Assembly (NCBI RefSeq): GCF_015291725.1
Contig: NZ_CP030038.1
Location: forward strand, 3,895,001-3,959,000
Length of the DNA stretch: 64,000 bases
Source of the DNA: Bradyrhizobium sp. CCBAU 51765
GTDB lineage: Bacteria; Pseudomonadota; Alphaproteobacteria; Rhizobiales; Xanthobacteraceae
Direction: 5' to 3'
Positions 17,381-27,249 of this stretch are shown here, in pieces (the stretch's first letter is position 1; the number at the start of each line of letters is the position of its first letter). The translations under genes were made by a program, and so were the position numbers. Below the pieces are notes generated by a model, which saw only the letters and a list, made by a program, of their open reading frames with translations, was not told where the DNA came from and searched no databases.

Positions 17381-17618
17381 CGAATGCACCAATGCAATAG
17401 GCAGGCGTAGATGTATGGTCTGCTTGTGGCCCACAGCCGAACTGCGTTTTGGGCAGCCGAGCCGGCTGCTCTCAGGGGAGAACCGGACGTGACGAACTGA
17501 GCGGCCGGATCGTCGCTTTTGGTCCGAAGCGATGGGCATCCAGGTTGACACGACACGCCCCGGACCGAATGCGAACTACGAGGCCATTTCGGGCCGCCAC
17601 TCACCACGACCAAGTGTT

Positions 17619-17936
17619 CTATTTCGGAGTGCCGGTCTGGCCACCCGAACCGGTGGTCTGCTCACTTCCCGGCCGGCCCGGAGGATGCGCCGAAGCGGCC
17701 GACTTGTCTTGATCGGCCACATATCCGGATTCTCCGGAGTTGCGGGTCTTGATCCCTTTGTCCGCATCACGCTGCATCTGCTCGTTGGGCTGACCAGGCT
17801 TGAGCCCTTGGTCCACGTCGCGGTTCATCTCCTCCTTGGTTTGCTCACTGGGTGCGGCCTTTTGCTGTTGGGCCGTTGCTTGGAAGGTAATTGCGCTTGC
17901 GGCAACTACAATCAACGCGAGAATTGCTGTTCGCAT
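17619..17936 (-). CDS. Small secreted hydrophilic protein
   Basis: A 105-residue protein with a clear signal peptide (MRTAILALIVVAASAITFQA, cleaved near ATAQQQ) and a polar, Gln/Gly/Asp-rich mature part containing SEQTKEEMNRDVDQGLKPG and a related NEQMQRDADKGIKTRN. The two segments look like an imperfect internal repeat (EEMNRDVDQGLK / EQMQRDADKGIK). The open frame extends upstream to 18197, but ATG 17936 follows GTGGAGGAGAAGC, a strong Shine-Dalgarno, and starts the signal sequence. The function is unknown; it is probably periplasmic. A possible EcfG-type promoter lies 31 bases upstream. Confidence 0.68.
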   Translation of the reverse strand: MRTAILALIVVAASAITFQATAQQQKAAPSEQTKEEMNRDVDQGLKPGQPNEQMQRDADKGIKTRNSGESGYVADQDKSAASAHPPGRPGSEQTTGSGGQTGTPK

Positions 17937-17966
17937 GCTTCTCCTCCACGGCTTGCTCCGGCCCCT

Positions 17967-17992
17967 AAACGCGCCAACCTCCCAAGGTTTCC
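17967..17992 (-). promoter_or_regulatory. Possible EcfG (general stress sigma) promoter
   Basis: Read on -, GGAAA, sixteen bases, CGTTT. The alphaproteobacterial EcfG consensus is GGAAC-N16/17-CGTT, so there is one mismatch. The -10 part is about 31 bases before the start codon of the small secreted protein. Confidence 0.35.
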
Positions 17993-18141
17993 TAGTTCCA
18001 ATCACTATTGTCTTGCGATCCTGTGCGTTGCGCTCAAGACGCCGATTGGGCCGTGGGCGACATGCGTTCGCGTTGCTTGTCGGCTCCCTCGGAGAGCAAA
18101 GCTGACCCCACGCGATTTTGCGTGCACCCGCACTGCGCAAG

Positions 18142-18273
18142 TCTGCCATCGACCCTGAAACACTGGCTGGTAATGCGCTGGCTTTCGTCGGCGGCAAGCA
18201 ACAGCGCCATAGTGGCGACCGAGCGCGCTAGCGAGTTCGTGAAGCCGACGATCGCTGCCCGGCGGATCGGCCC
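18142..18273 (-). pseudogene. Remnant of a short-chain dehydrogenase C-terminus
   Basis: Read on - in one frame, this stretch gives RRAAIVGFTNSLAR followed by MALLLAADESQRITSQ and then CFRVDGR. The first part looks like the helix after the SDR catalytic Lys (K-A-A-V-x-G-L-T-x-S-L-A); the second looks like the SDR C-terminus (F-L-A-S-D-E-x-x-x-I-T-G-Q-x-x-x-V-D-G). The roughly 40 residues that should lie between are missing, and a stop lies a little upstream. I infer a decayed, internally deleted gene. Confidence 0.45.
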
Positions 18274-18333
18274 GGACGGCCAGTCGACACCGAAAGGCCG
18301 TCACGAACCTCACAAGGGTACAGGTTGGGCAAA

Positions 18334-18367
18334 CGAAAACGGCGCCATCGTGAGATGGCGCCGTTTC
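18334..18367 (-). terminator. gltA: Intrinsic terminator of gltA
   Basis: The stem AAACGGCGCCATC pairs with GATGGCGCCGTTT around a GTGA loop. On -, the direction of gltA, it is followed by TTTTCGTTTG. It lies 21 bases past the gltA stop. Confidence 0.8.
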
Positions 18368-18387
18368 GAAAGCCGTGACGGCCGAAC

Positions 18388-19692
18388 TTACTTGCGATCC
18401 TTGATCGGCACGTAATCACGCTTGGTGACGCCGGTGTAGAGCTGGCGCGGACGGCCGATCTTCTGCTGCGGATCCTCGATCATCTCGCTCCACTGGCTGA
18501 TCCAGCCGACGGTGCGGGCGACCGCGAACAGCACGGTGAACATCGAAACCGGGAAGCCCATCGCCTTCAGCGTGATGCCCGAATAGAAGTCGACGTTCGG
18601 GTAGAGCTTGCGATCGATGAAGTACTGGTCGCTGAGCGCGATCTTCTCGAGCTCCATCGCCACCTTCAGCATCGGATCGTCGCCATGGCCGGTCTCCTTC
18701 AGCACGGCGTGACACATCTTTTGCATGATCTTGGCGCGCGGATCGTAGTTCTTGTAGACGCGGTGACCGAAGCCCATCAGGCGGACTTCGGAGTTCTTGT
18801 CCTTCACCTTGGCGATGAACTCGGGGATCTTGTCGACCGTGCCGATGTCGTAGAGCATGTTGAGCGCGGCTTCGTTGGCACCGCCATGCGCCGGGCCCCA
18901 GAGGCAGGCGATGCCCGCCGCGATGCAGGCGAACGGGTTGGCGCCGGAGGATCCGGCGATGCGCACGGTCGAGGTCGAGGCATTCTGCTCGTGGTCGGCG
19001 TGCAGGATGAAGATCTTCTCGAGCGCGTCGGCGAGCACGGGGCTCACCTTGTAGTCCTCGCAGGGCACCGCGAAGCACATGTTCAGGAAGTTCTCGGCAA
19101 AGCCGAGCGAGTTCTTCGGATACACGAAGGGCTGGCCGACGGTGTACTTGTAGGCCATCGCAGCCAGCGTCGGGATCTTGGCGATCATGCGCATGGAGGC
19201 GATCATGCGCTGCTTCGGATCGTTGATGTCGGTACTGTCGTGATAGAACGCGGCGAGCGCGCCGACGGCCGCGACCATGATCGCCATCGGATGGGCGTCG
19301 CGGCGGAAGCCCTGGAAGAAGCGGGCCATCTGCTCGTGCACCATCGTGTGATGGGTCACGCGGTGGTCGAAATCCTTCTTCTGCGAGGCGGTCGGCAGGT
19401 CCCCGTAGAGCAGGAGATAACAGGTCTCCAGGAAGTCACCATGTTCGGCGAGTTGCTCGATCGGGTAGCCGCGGTATTCCAGCACGCCCGCGTCGCCGTC
19501 GATATAGGTGATCTTGGACTGGCAGCTCGCGGTCGACGTGAAGCCCGGATCGTAGGTGAACAGGCCGGACTGGCCGTAGAGCTTGCCGATATCGACGACA
19601 TCGGGCCCGACGCTGCCGCTGAGGATCGGAAGCTCGTAGTTCTTGTTTCCGACCGTCAGCGTGGCGGTCTTGTTGCTTGGTTTTGCGTCCAT
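18388..19692 (-). CDS. gltA: Citrate synthase
   Basis: Condenses oxaloacetate and acetyl-CoA to citrate, the entry of the TCA cycle. The 434-residue protein is of the hexameric, NADH-sensitive type II form. Catalytic motifs seen are HADHEQNASTSTVR and CLWGPAHGGANEA (His), GFGHRVYKNYDPRA (His and Arg) and the Asp in NVDFYSGI. The start ATG 19692 follows GGGGACC. An intrinsic terminator follows the stop. gltX lies upstream on the same strand, 145 bases away, as is usual next to lpxB in rhizobia. Confidence 0.96.
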   Translation of the reverse strand: MDAKPSNKTATLTVGNKNYELPILSGSVGPDVVDIGKLYGQSGLFTYDPGFTSTASCQSKITYIDGDAGVLEYRGYPIEQLAEHGDFLETCYLLLYGDLPTASQKKDFDHRVTHHTMVHEQMARFFQGFRRDAHPMAIMVAAVGALAAFYHDSTDINDPKQRMIASMRMIAKIPTLAAMAYKYTVGQPFVYPKNSLGFAENFLNMCFAVPCEDYKVSPVLADALEKIFILHADHEQNASTSTVRIAGSSGANPFACIAAGIACLWGPAHGGANEAALNMLYDIGTVDKIPEFIAKVKDKNSEVRLMGFGHRVYKNYDPRAKIMQKMCHAVLKETGHGDDPMLKVAMELEKIALSDQYFIDRKLYPNVDFYSGITLKAMGFPVSMFTVLFAVARTVGWISQWSEMIEDPQQKIGRPRQLYTGVTKRDYVPIKDRK

Positions 19693-19837
19693 CGTAGGTC
19701 CCCGATGTGTGGTGAAACGGGCCGGAGCCGGAGGCCCCTGGGAAGATCATGGGGGCAGGCCGGAAGTTCCAGAATGTACGGGGAGATGGGTATATTATTG
19801 CTGTGTGCGCTGCAAGATCGCCGCACGCATGATCGAC

Positions 19838-21262
19838 TTACGTCGTAGACTGGTCCTTGAGCCGGCCAAGGCTCTCCTGGCGTCCCAGCACGTCCAAAAC
19901 CTCAAATATACCAGGCGACGTCGTCCGCCCGGTGAGCGCCGCCCTCAGCGGCTGGGCAACGGCGCCGAGCTTGAGACTGTTTTCCTCGGCAAAGGCGCGG
20001 AGCGCCGCCTCCGTCGCTGCGCCGCTCCACGTCTCGACTTTCTCCAGCGCGGAATGAAGCTGGCCGATCAGCTTGCGGTTCTCGGGCGTCAGCAGCGCTT
20101 GCGCTTTGGGATCGAGCTCCAGTGGCCGGTCGGCGAAGATGAAATTGGCGGCGTCGATCAGCTCGATCAGAGTCTTGGCGCGCTCTTTCAGGGCCGGCAT
20201 GGCCTTGAGGAGCTGTGCGCGCGTGGTGTCGTTCAACTTGGCCTTGAGCTCGTTGCGTCCGGGCACGTGGTCGAGCACATCCTCGAACATCTTCACGAGT
20301 GCTTGATCGTCGGCATGGCGGATGTAGTGACCGTTGAGGTTTTCCAGCTTTGCGAAATCGAAGCGGGCGGCGGCGCGGCCGACGCTGGCGAGGTCGAATG
20401 CCGCGATCATCTCCTCGGTCGAGAAAATCTCCTGGTCGCCGTGGCTCCAGCCGAGCCGGACGAGGTAGTTGCGCAGCGCAGCCGGCAGGTACCCCATGGC
20501 GCGGTAGGCATCGACACCGAGCGCGCCATGGCGCTTGGACAGTTTCGAGCCGTCCGGGCCATGAATCAGCGGGATGTGGGACATGCTGGGCAGCGCCCAG
20601 CCCATCGCATCGTAGATCTGCTTCTGGCGCGCGGCGTTGATCAGGTGGTCGTCGCCGCGGATCACATGGGTGACACCCATGTCGTGGTCGTCGACCACCA
20701 CGGCGAGCATATAGGTCGGGTTGCCGTCGCCTCGGAGCAGGACGAGATCGTCGAGGTTCTCGTTCTGCCAGACCACGCGTCCCTGGACCTGGTCTTCGAT
20801 CACGGTCTCGCCGGTCTGGGGCGCGCGCAGGCGGATGGTGGGCTTCACGTCGGCGGGGGCGGTCGCGGGATCGCGATCGCGCCACATGCCGTCATAGAGG
20901 CGGGTGCGCCCCTCGGCGCGCGCCTTCTCGCGCATGGCGGCGAGCTCCTCGGCCGTGGCGTAGCAGCGGTAGGCCTTGCCGTCGGCCAGCAGCTGCTCGG
21001 CGACCTCGCGGTGCCGGGCGGCGCGGGCGAACTGGTAGATGACCTCGCCGTCCCAGCCGAGCTCCAGCCATTTCAGGCCGTCGAGGATGGCGGTGATGGC
21101 GGCCTCGGTGGAGCGCTCCCGGTCGGTGTCCTCGATCCGGAGCAGCATCTTGCCGCCGTGCTTCTTCGCATAGAGCCAGTTGAACAGCGCCGTGCGGGCC
21201 CCCCCGATATGAAGGAAGCCGGTCGGCGAGGGAGCGAAGCGGGTGACGACGGAATCGGTCAT
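19838..21262 (-). CDS. gltX: Glutamyl-tRNA synthetase
   Basis: Class I aminoacyl-tRNA synthetase charging glutamate on tRNA. The HIGH-like motif is FLHIGGARTALFNWLY and the KMSKS-like motif is GSKLSKRHG, with the GluRS-specific RFAPSPTG at the N-terminus. The protein has 474 residues. Alphaproteobacteria mostly use a non-discriminating GluRS plus GatCAB to make Gln-tRNA; with glnS divergently encoded 143 bases away, this copy may only need to charge tRNA-Glu. That specificity cannot be read from the sequence by eye. Confidence 0.95.
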   Translation of the reverse strand: MTDSVVTRFAPSPTGFLHIGGARTALFNWLYAKKHGGKMLLRIEDTDRERSTEAAITAILDGLKWLELGWDGEVIYQFARAARHREVAEQLLADGKAYRCYATAEELAAMREKARAEGRTRLYDGMWRDRDPATAPADVKPTIRLRAPQTGETVIEDQVQGRVVWQNENLDDLVLLRGDGNPTYMLAVVVDDHDMGVTHVIRGDDHLINAARQKQIYDAMGWALPSMSHIPLIHGPDGSKLSKRHGALGVDAYRAMGYLPAALRNYLVRLGWSHGDQEIFSTEEMIAAFDLASVGRAAARFDFAKLENLNGHYIRHADDQALVKMFEDVLDHVPGRNELKAKLNDTTRAQLLKAMPALKERAKTLIELIDAANFIFADRPLELDPKAQALLTPENRKLIGQLHSALEKVETWSGAATEAALRAFAEENSLKLGAVAQPLRAALTGRTTSPGIFEVLDVLGRQESLGRLKDQSTT

Positions 21263-21405
21263 TCTTGGCAGGGCCTATGCATTGGAGGCGGTGGTGTATA
21301 GCAGGACCGGAGCATAACTAAAGCCCGACGGCGGACATGCTAGGCCTTGGCTCAGCCACGCGAATTTGGCAGAAGGGCCGCTGATTTCCCTACAGGATTT
21401 TCGTG

Positions 21406-23082
<1,677 letters not shown>

Positions 23083-23088
23083 TGCGCA

Positions 23089-23475
23089 ATGAGCAGCGAA
23101 GCCGACGCCATCGTTTCCGCCGTCATCGCGAAATGGTGCGCCGGCTTTGCCAAGCTCGACGCCGTGGCGCTGTCATCGCTGTACTCGACGAACGCGTTCT
23201 TCTTCGGCTCCAACCCCAAACTCTATCGGGGCAGGGACGGCGTCGCCGATTATTTCAATGGGTTGCCGCGCTGGCGTAACCCGAACGCGGCCTTCTCCGA
23301 GGTGAACGCGGTGCAGGCCAGCCCCGATCTGATCAACATGGCCGCGACCATCTCGTTCGATCTCGCTGGCGAGCGGGACGATCTCGTCGTCAAGATGAGC
23401 TGGGTCCTCATCCGCGAGGACGGCGATTGGAAGATCGTCAATCATCACGCCTCGTCGCAGGCGCCGCTGATCTGA
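23089..23475 (+). CDS. NTF2-like / DUF4440-type small protein
   Basis: A 128-residue protein with the alpha+beta cone pattern of the SnoaL/DUF4440 group: an N-terminal helix (IVSAVIAKWCAGFAKLD), ALSSLYSTNAFFFGSNP, the YRGRDGVADYF helix, and C-terminal strands ending WVLIREDGDWKIVNHHASS. Such folds act as small-molecule binding domains, isomerases or association domains, so the exact role is open. It starts six bases after glnS and is likely cotranscribed with it. No signal peptide. Confidence 0.75.
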   Translation: MSSEADAIVSAVIAKWCAGFAKLDAVALSSLYSTNAFFFGSNPKLYRGRDGVADYFNGLPRWRNPNAAFSEVNAVQASPDLINMAATISFDLAGERDDLVVKMSWVLIREDGDWKIVNHHASSQAPLI

Positions 23476-23498
23476 TTGGTGGTATCTTGGTCAGGCTC

Positions 23499-23533
23499 AT
23501 TCCGGGCTCGCGCCAAGTTGCGCGCCCGGAATG
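23499..23533. repeat. Dispersed palindrome (CATTCCGGGC type)
   Basis: CATTCCGGGC (23499-23508) pairs perfectly with GCCCGGAATG (23524-23533). It follows the NTF2-like gene and precedes the possible DUF2171 promoter. It is typical of repetitive intergenic palindromes in this group and may act as a terminator. Confidence 0.55.
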
Positions 23534-23544
23534 ACGGACGGATG

Positions 23545-23569
23545 CGAACCGAAGCTCGCTCCGAGCGTT
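23545..23569 (+). promoter_or_regulatory. Possible EcfG promoter of the DUF2171 gene
   Basis: CGAAC, sixteen bases, CGTT, compared with the EcfG consensus GGAAC-N16/17-CGTT (one mismatch). The -10 part ends 27 bases before ATG 23597. Confidence 0.38.
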
Positions 23570-23596
23570 GAGGTGGCTCCACGCAAGGATCCCACC

Positions 23597-23830
23597 ATGC
23601 AGAACATCGCAGAGCATATGGAAGTCATCGGCGCCGACGGCGTCCATGTCGGCACCGTCGATCGTGTCGAGGGCAACCGCATCAAGCTGACCAAGAAGGA
23701 CAGCGGCGAGGGCAGCCACAAGGGTCACCATCATTTCATCGACAAGGGCCTCGTTGCCGATGTCGAGGGCAACAAGGTCCGGCTGTCGGCCAAGGCCTCG
23801 GTCGCGGTGACGATGGAAGAGGAAAAGTAG
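23597..23830 (+). CDS. DUF2171 domain protein
   Basis: A 77-residue protein matching the DUF2171 pattern: an N-terminal HMEVIGADGVHVGTVD strand pair, then VEGNRIKLTKKDS, HHHFIDKGLVADVEGNKVRL and a C-terminal strand. The fold is thought to be PRC-barrel-like. The function is unknown; family members are common in soil alphaproteobacteria. ATG 23597 begins the domain; the frame opens earlier at 23531 inside the palindrome, which is rejected. A possible stress-sigma promoter lies upstream. Confidence 0.82.
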   Translation: MQNIAEHMEVIGADGVHVGTVDRVEGNRIKLTKKDSGEGSHKGHHHFIDKGLVADVEGNKVRLSAKASVAVTMEEEK

Positions 23831-23926
23831 GGCGCTCTGCCGCCTGTTCCCGATCTGTACCGCTATTCGCCCGGTCGCACGTTCCGGTAGCCTCCGCACC
23901 CGTCGCGTATCGTAAGGTGCAGGGGA

Positions 23927-26206
23927 ATGGCGGAGGCGGGCCGGCCAGTGCGCTCCCAGGGAGTTGCGGGGACGTGGCCGGTCGGCCGTGCCGCACCGGC
24001 CGGCGGCTTTGCGCCTGCGGGCTTTGGCATCTGGCCGGCAATCGTCGGAACTCTGCGCGAATGGGCTCGCGCCGAGGTCGGCCCAGGCCGGCTGCTGCCG
24101 TGGGTGCCGGTCGCCTTCGGCGGCGGCATCGCGCTGTATTTCGCCGCCGATCATGAGCCGGTGCTGTGGGTCGTTGCGGCGATGGCGGCCGTTCTCGCGC
24201 TTGGCGCGGTCCTGCTGCGACGGAGCCGGCTGTTCGCCCCGGCGATCATGATCGCGGCGGTCGCGGCCGGTTTTGCCGTCGCGACCTGGAAGACGGCGCG
24301 TATCGCCCACACCGTGCTGGCCAAGCCGCTTTATTCGGTGTCGCTGTCCGGTTTCGTGGAGGCGCGCGACATCCGCGAGCGCACCGATCGCTTCGTGTTG
24401 CGCGTGAGCGCGATGGAGGCGCAGCGCAGTGACGTCAAGCTCGACCGCGTGCGTCTTTCGGTGCGCAAGGGCACTGCGCCCGAGGTCGGCAGCTTCGTGC
24501 AATTGAAGGCGCGGCTGCTGCCGCCGATCTCGCCGGTGCGCCCCGGCAGCTACGATTTCTCGCGCGACATGTTCTTCCAGGGCATCGGCGCCTCCGGCTT
24601 CGTGATGGGCGCGATCACGGCCGCGCCGCCGCCGGATGCCGTCGGCTCGCGGCTGCGCTACGCGGCTTTCATGCAGGGCCTGCGCGATGCGATCGATGCA
24701 CGCATCCGTGCGACGCTCGAAGGCGACAATCGCGCGATTGCGACCGCGCTGCTGACGGGGCGGCGCGACGCGATCACCGCGCCCGTGAACGACGCGATGT
24801 TCGTCTCGGGGCTCGGCCATGTGCTGTCGATCTCCGGCTATCACATGGCGGTCGTCGCCGGCGTCGTGTTCTTCGCGGTTCGCGCGCTCCTCGCGCTGAT
24901 TCCGGGGCTGGCGGCCGGCTTTGCCATCAAGAAATGGTCGGCGGCCGCGGCGATGGTGGCGGCTGCGTTCTACCTGCTGCTGTCCGGCGCCGAGGTCGCG
25001 ACGCAGAGATCGTTCTTCATGACGGCGGTGGTTTTGATCGCCGTGATGGTCGATCGCCGCGCCATCACGTTCCGGACGCTGGCGGTGGCCGCGCTGATCG
25101 TGCTCGCCGTCGCGCCCGAGGCGCTGGTTCATCCGAGTTTTCAGATGTCCTTTGCGGCAACGCTCGGGCTGGTGGCGCTGGTGCAGATCGGTATGCCGAA
25201 CCTGCTGGCATCGCCTGATCATTCCGCAACTGCGCGGATCGCGCTGTGGGGCGGCCGCGAGATCGCGATGCTGTTCCTGGCCTCGTTGATCGCGGGGCTT
25301 GCGACCACGCCCTATGCCGCCTTCCACTTCCACCGCGTGACGCCATACGGCGTGCTCGCCAATCTCGGCGCGATGCCGGTGGTCTCGGCGCTGGTGATGC
25401 CGGCGGGGCTGCTGGGGCTGCTCGCAGCGCCCTTCGGGCTCGACGGTGCGTTCTGGTGGCTGATGGGGATCGGCATCGAGTGGATGGTCGCGGTCTCGCG
25501 CTGGGTGGCGGCACTGCCCGGTGCAGTCGGTCGCATTCCCGCGTTCGGGATCGCGCCGCTGATCGCGGCGAGCCTCGGGATCATCGTGATGGGGCTGTTG
25601 CGCACGCCTCTGCGCTGGTCCGGTGCCGTGGTGCTGCTTGCCGCGATACTCTGGGCGATGTCGGTGGGGCAGCCCGACATCCTGATTGCCGAGGATGGCG
25701 CGAGCGTCGCCGTGCGGGGCCGGGACGGGCGGCTGCATGTGATCCGCGCCAGCAAGGATGGCTTCCTGCTGAAGGAGTGGTTGGCCGCCGATGCCGATCC
25801 GCGCGATGCCGGCAGCGCCTCGTTGGCCGACGGTGTGTCGTGTGACGAGTCCGGCTGCGTGACGCCGCTCGCGGACGGACGGCTTGTCGCGTTGGCGTTG
25901 CGCATCGACGCTCTGGCTGATGATTGCAGCCGCGCCGCGCTGGTGGTGACGGCGCGGCCCACGCCGCCCGATTGCGCGGCGATGGTGGTCGACAGGCCGC
26001 GGCTCGCCAGTCAGGGCGCGCTGGCTCTGACGCAGAGCGGTGACGGATTCTCGGTTCGGGCGGTGAGGGCGCGGGGCACAAGCCGCCCCTGGCTGCCGGC
26101 CGGTGCCGGCGAGGGGGATTTCGACGGCAGCCTTGCGCCGAAGACGGCCGTGCCCCGCAACCGGGACGCAACGCCATCGGAGACGGACTTGCAGGCGGAC
26201 GATTGA
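23927..26206 (+). CDS. comEC: ComEC/Rec2-type DNA-uptake channel
   Basis: An inner-membrane protein of the family that moves single-stranded DNA into the cytoplasm in transformation. The 759-residue protein has N-terminal membrane segments and a DUF4131 soluble domain (about 110-225), then the Competence domain with the signature GLGHVLSISGYHMAVV near residue 300 and many further membrane helices to about 575. The C-terminal domain keeps the position but not the zinc-binding HxHxDH motif of the metallo-beta-lactamase domain, as in other rhizobial versions. ATG 23927 has AGGGGA immediately before it. It stands next to lexA in the usual order. Confidence 0.88.
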   Translation: MAEAGRPVRSQGVAGTWPVGRAAPAGGFAPAGFGIWPAIVGTLREWARAEVGPGRLLPWVPVAFGGGIALYFAADHEPVLWVVAAMAAVLALGAVLLRRSRLFAPAIMIAAVAAGFAVATWKTARIAHTVLAKPLYSVSLSGFVEARDIRERTDRFVLRVSAMEAQRSDVKLDRVRLSVRKGTAPEVGSFVQLKARLLPPISPVRPGSYDFSRDMFFQGIGASGFVMGAITAAPPPDAVGSRLRYAAFMQGLRDAIDARIRATLEGDNRAIATALLTGRRDAITAPVNDAMFVSGLGHVLSISGYHMAVVAGVVFFAVRALLALIPGLAAGFAIKKWSAAAAMVAAAFYLLLSGAEVATQRSFFMTAVVLIAVMVDRRAITFRTLAVAALIVLAVAPEALVHPSFQMSFAATLGLVALVQIGMPNLLASPDHSATARIALWGGREIAMLFLASLIAGLATTPYAAFHFHRVTPYGVLANLGAMPVVSALVMPAGLLGLLAAPFGLDGAFWWLMGIGIEWMVAVSRWVAALPGAVGRIPAFGIAPLIAASLGIIVMGLLRTPLRWSGAVVLLAAILWAMSVGQPDILIAEDGASVAVRGRDGRLHVIRASKDGFLLKEWLAADADPRDAGSASLADGVSCDESGCVTPLADGRLVALALRIDALADDCSRAALVVTARPTPPDCAAMVVDRPRLASQGALALTQSGDGFSVRAVRARGTSRPWLPAGAGEGDFDGSLAPKTAVPRNRDATPSETDLQADD

Positions 26207-26259
26207 GGAGCGATGCGGGGGAGGTCGATCGGTCGGGATTTCGCAGGACGCAAACCATA

Positions 26260-26287
26260 CCATCTCGCCGGCCTCGGCCGGCGATGG
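26260..26287. terminator. Bidirectional hairpin between comEC and the convergent gene
   Basis: CGCCGGC pairs with GCCGGCG, extended by CCAT/ATGG. It lies in the 124-base gap between two convergent genes, with short T-rich sequence to the right. Confidence 0.5.
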
Positions 26288-26330
26288 CATTTCATTCCAG
26301 GCCCACGACCATCGGCCGGGGGCGACGACG

Positions 26331-26765
26331 TCAGCCGATCGGCAGGCGCGTGATCGTGGACCGCGTGTCGGCGACGATCTGCGGCTTGTGCTCGCGTTCG
26401 CCAACCGGCTGGGTCACCGGCAGTTGCAGCACGGTCGCGCGCTGGCCTTCGACGAGCTGTGTCACCAGCACGTATTTGCCGTCGGGAAATTCGATCGCGT
26501 CATGATGGCGATCGGGAATGTGCGGGTCGATCTTGCCGAACTTGCCGACGCGGGAGTTCACGGTGCGCGTCCAGATCCAGCGATTGTCGTAACGGACGTT
26601 GTCGGCGAAAGCGAGCTCCGTTCCCGGCAGCAAGCAGACCGCGACGGAGAGATCGGCTTCGGAGGCGAAGCCGCGCGTCGAGGTGCCACGGAAGGTTGTC
26701 GTGACGATCGTCTCGCCGACTTCGGCGGGGCGTGTCGCGACAGCATGCAGGCTGTAGTCACACAT
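26331..26765 (-). CDS. Conserved hypothetical protein (144 aa)
   Basis: I cannot name a family with confidence. The protein begins MCDYSLHAVATRPAEVGETI and contains TSTRGFASEADLSVAVCLLPGTELAF in fragments, an aromatic RYDNRWIWTR stretch and EFPDGKYVLVTQLVEGQRATVLQLP. It is mainly predicted beta with no signal peptide or membrane helix. ATG 26765 follows CATGAGGAGCACCCG, a good Shine-Dalgarno; the upstream extension to 26885 is rejected. It converges on comEC and stands downstream of lexA on the same strand, 484 bases away. Coding seems real. Confidence 0.62.
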   Translation of the reverse strand: MCDYSLHAVATRPAEVGETIVTTTFRGTSTRGFASEADLSVAVCLLPGTELAFADNVRYDNRWIWTRTVNSRVGKFGKIDPHIPDRHHDAIEFPDGKYVLVTQLVEGQRATVLQLPVTQPVGEREHKPQIVADTRSTITRLPIG

Positions 26766-27249
26766 CGGGTGCTCCTCATGCGAAGATAGCAACCCGCACC
26801 TCTTTTGGAGGCGCAGGCCTCTATCAGGGTGGAAGCACGCAACGCTCTGCTTCGTTGTAGGCAAATCTGCGGCTGAGCGCCGCATGCCACGATCACATTA
26901 TCTTTCCCGGCTTCGATAGGAACAAAACCGGCGCCTGTGTATTCGGAAGGCGCGTGTCAGCGCCTCGCGGGCGCAGCAGCCTGAGTATTGCCGCTCGCTT
27001 GCCGAATGGCGGTGCGATTGTATGGCGACGGCTTACGTCGCCGATGCTGCGATCGGCGCCGCAACATCGTCCATGACAAGTCTGGCGCATTACGTGTCCT
27101 CGCACTCTCAGGCCGCGACGTGATGATGCGTCGTGCGGCGCGTGGAGGATGTGGCGCCGAAAGAGGGGGCCGGACAATCTGAGCAGAACCGGAAAAACCA
27201 TCCAGCCGGAGCGGGTAGCGATCCGCTCCAATAGATATCGAACGACCGC
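26766..27249. other. 484-base gap between the hypothetical gene and lexA
   Basis: No gene is supported. It should hold the promoter of the 144-residue protein and the end of the lexA transcript. One weak hairpin (GGAGCGG 27208-27214 with CCGCTCC 27223-27229) lies about 20 bases past the lexA stop and may end its transcript, but lacks a T-run. Confidence 0.35.

Larger units (their letters stand above)
17937..18333. other. 400 bases between the secreted protein and the gltA terminator
   Basis: No intact gene. It holds the possible EcfG promoter (17967-17992) and, on -, the short-chain dehydrogenase remnant (18142-18273). The rest shows nothing I can assign. Confidence 0.4.

Noticed and set aside
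23438..26404. 988-codon open frame on - opposite comEC
   Set aside because: Arg/His/Asp-rich shadow of a GC-rich gene; it also crosses the DUF2171 gene. No motif.
26893..27231. 112-codon frame on - in the gap after lexA
   Set aside because: Arg-rich composition, no start signal and no family pattern.
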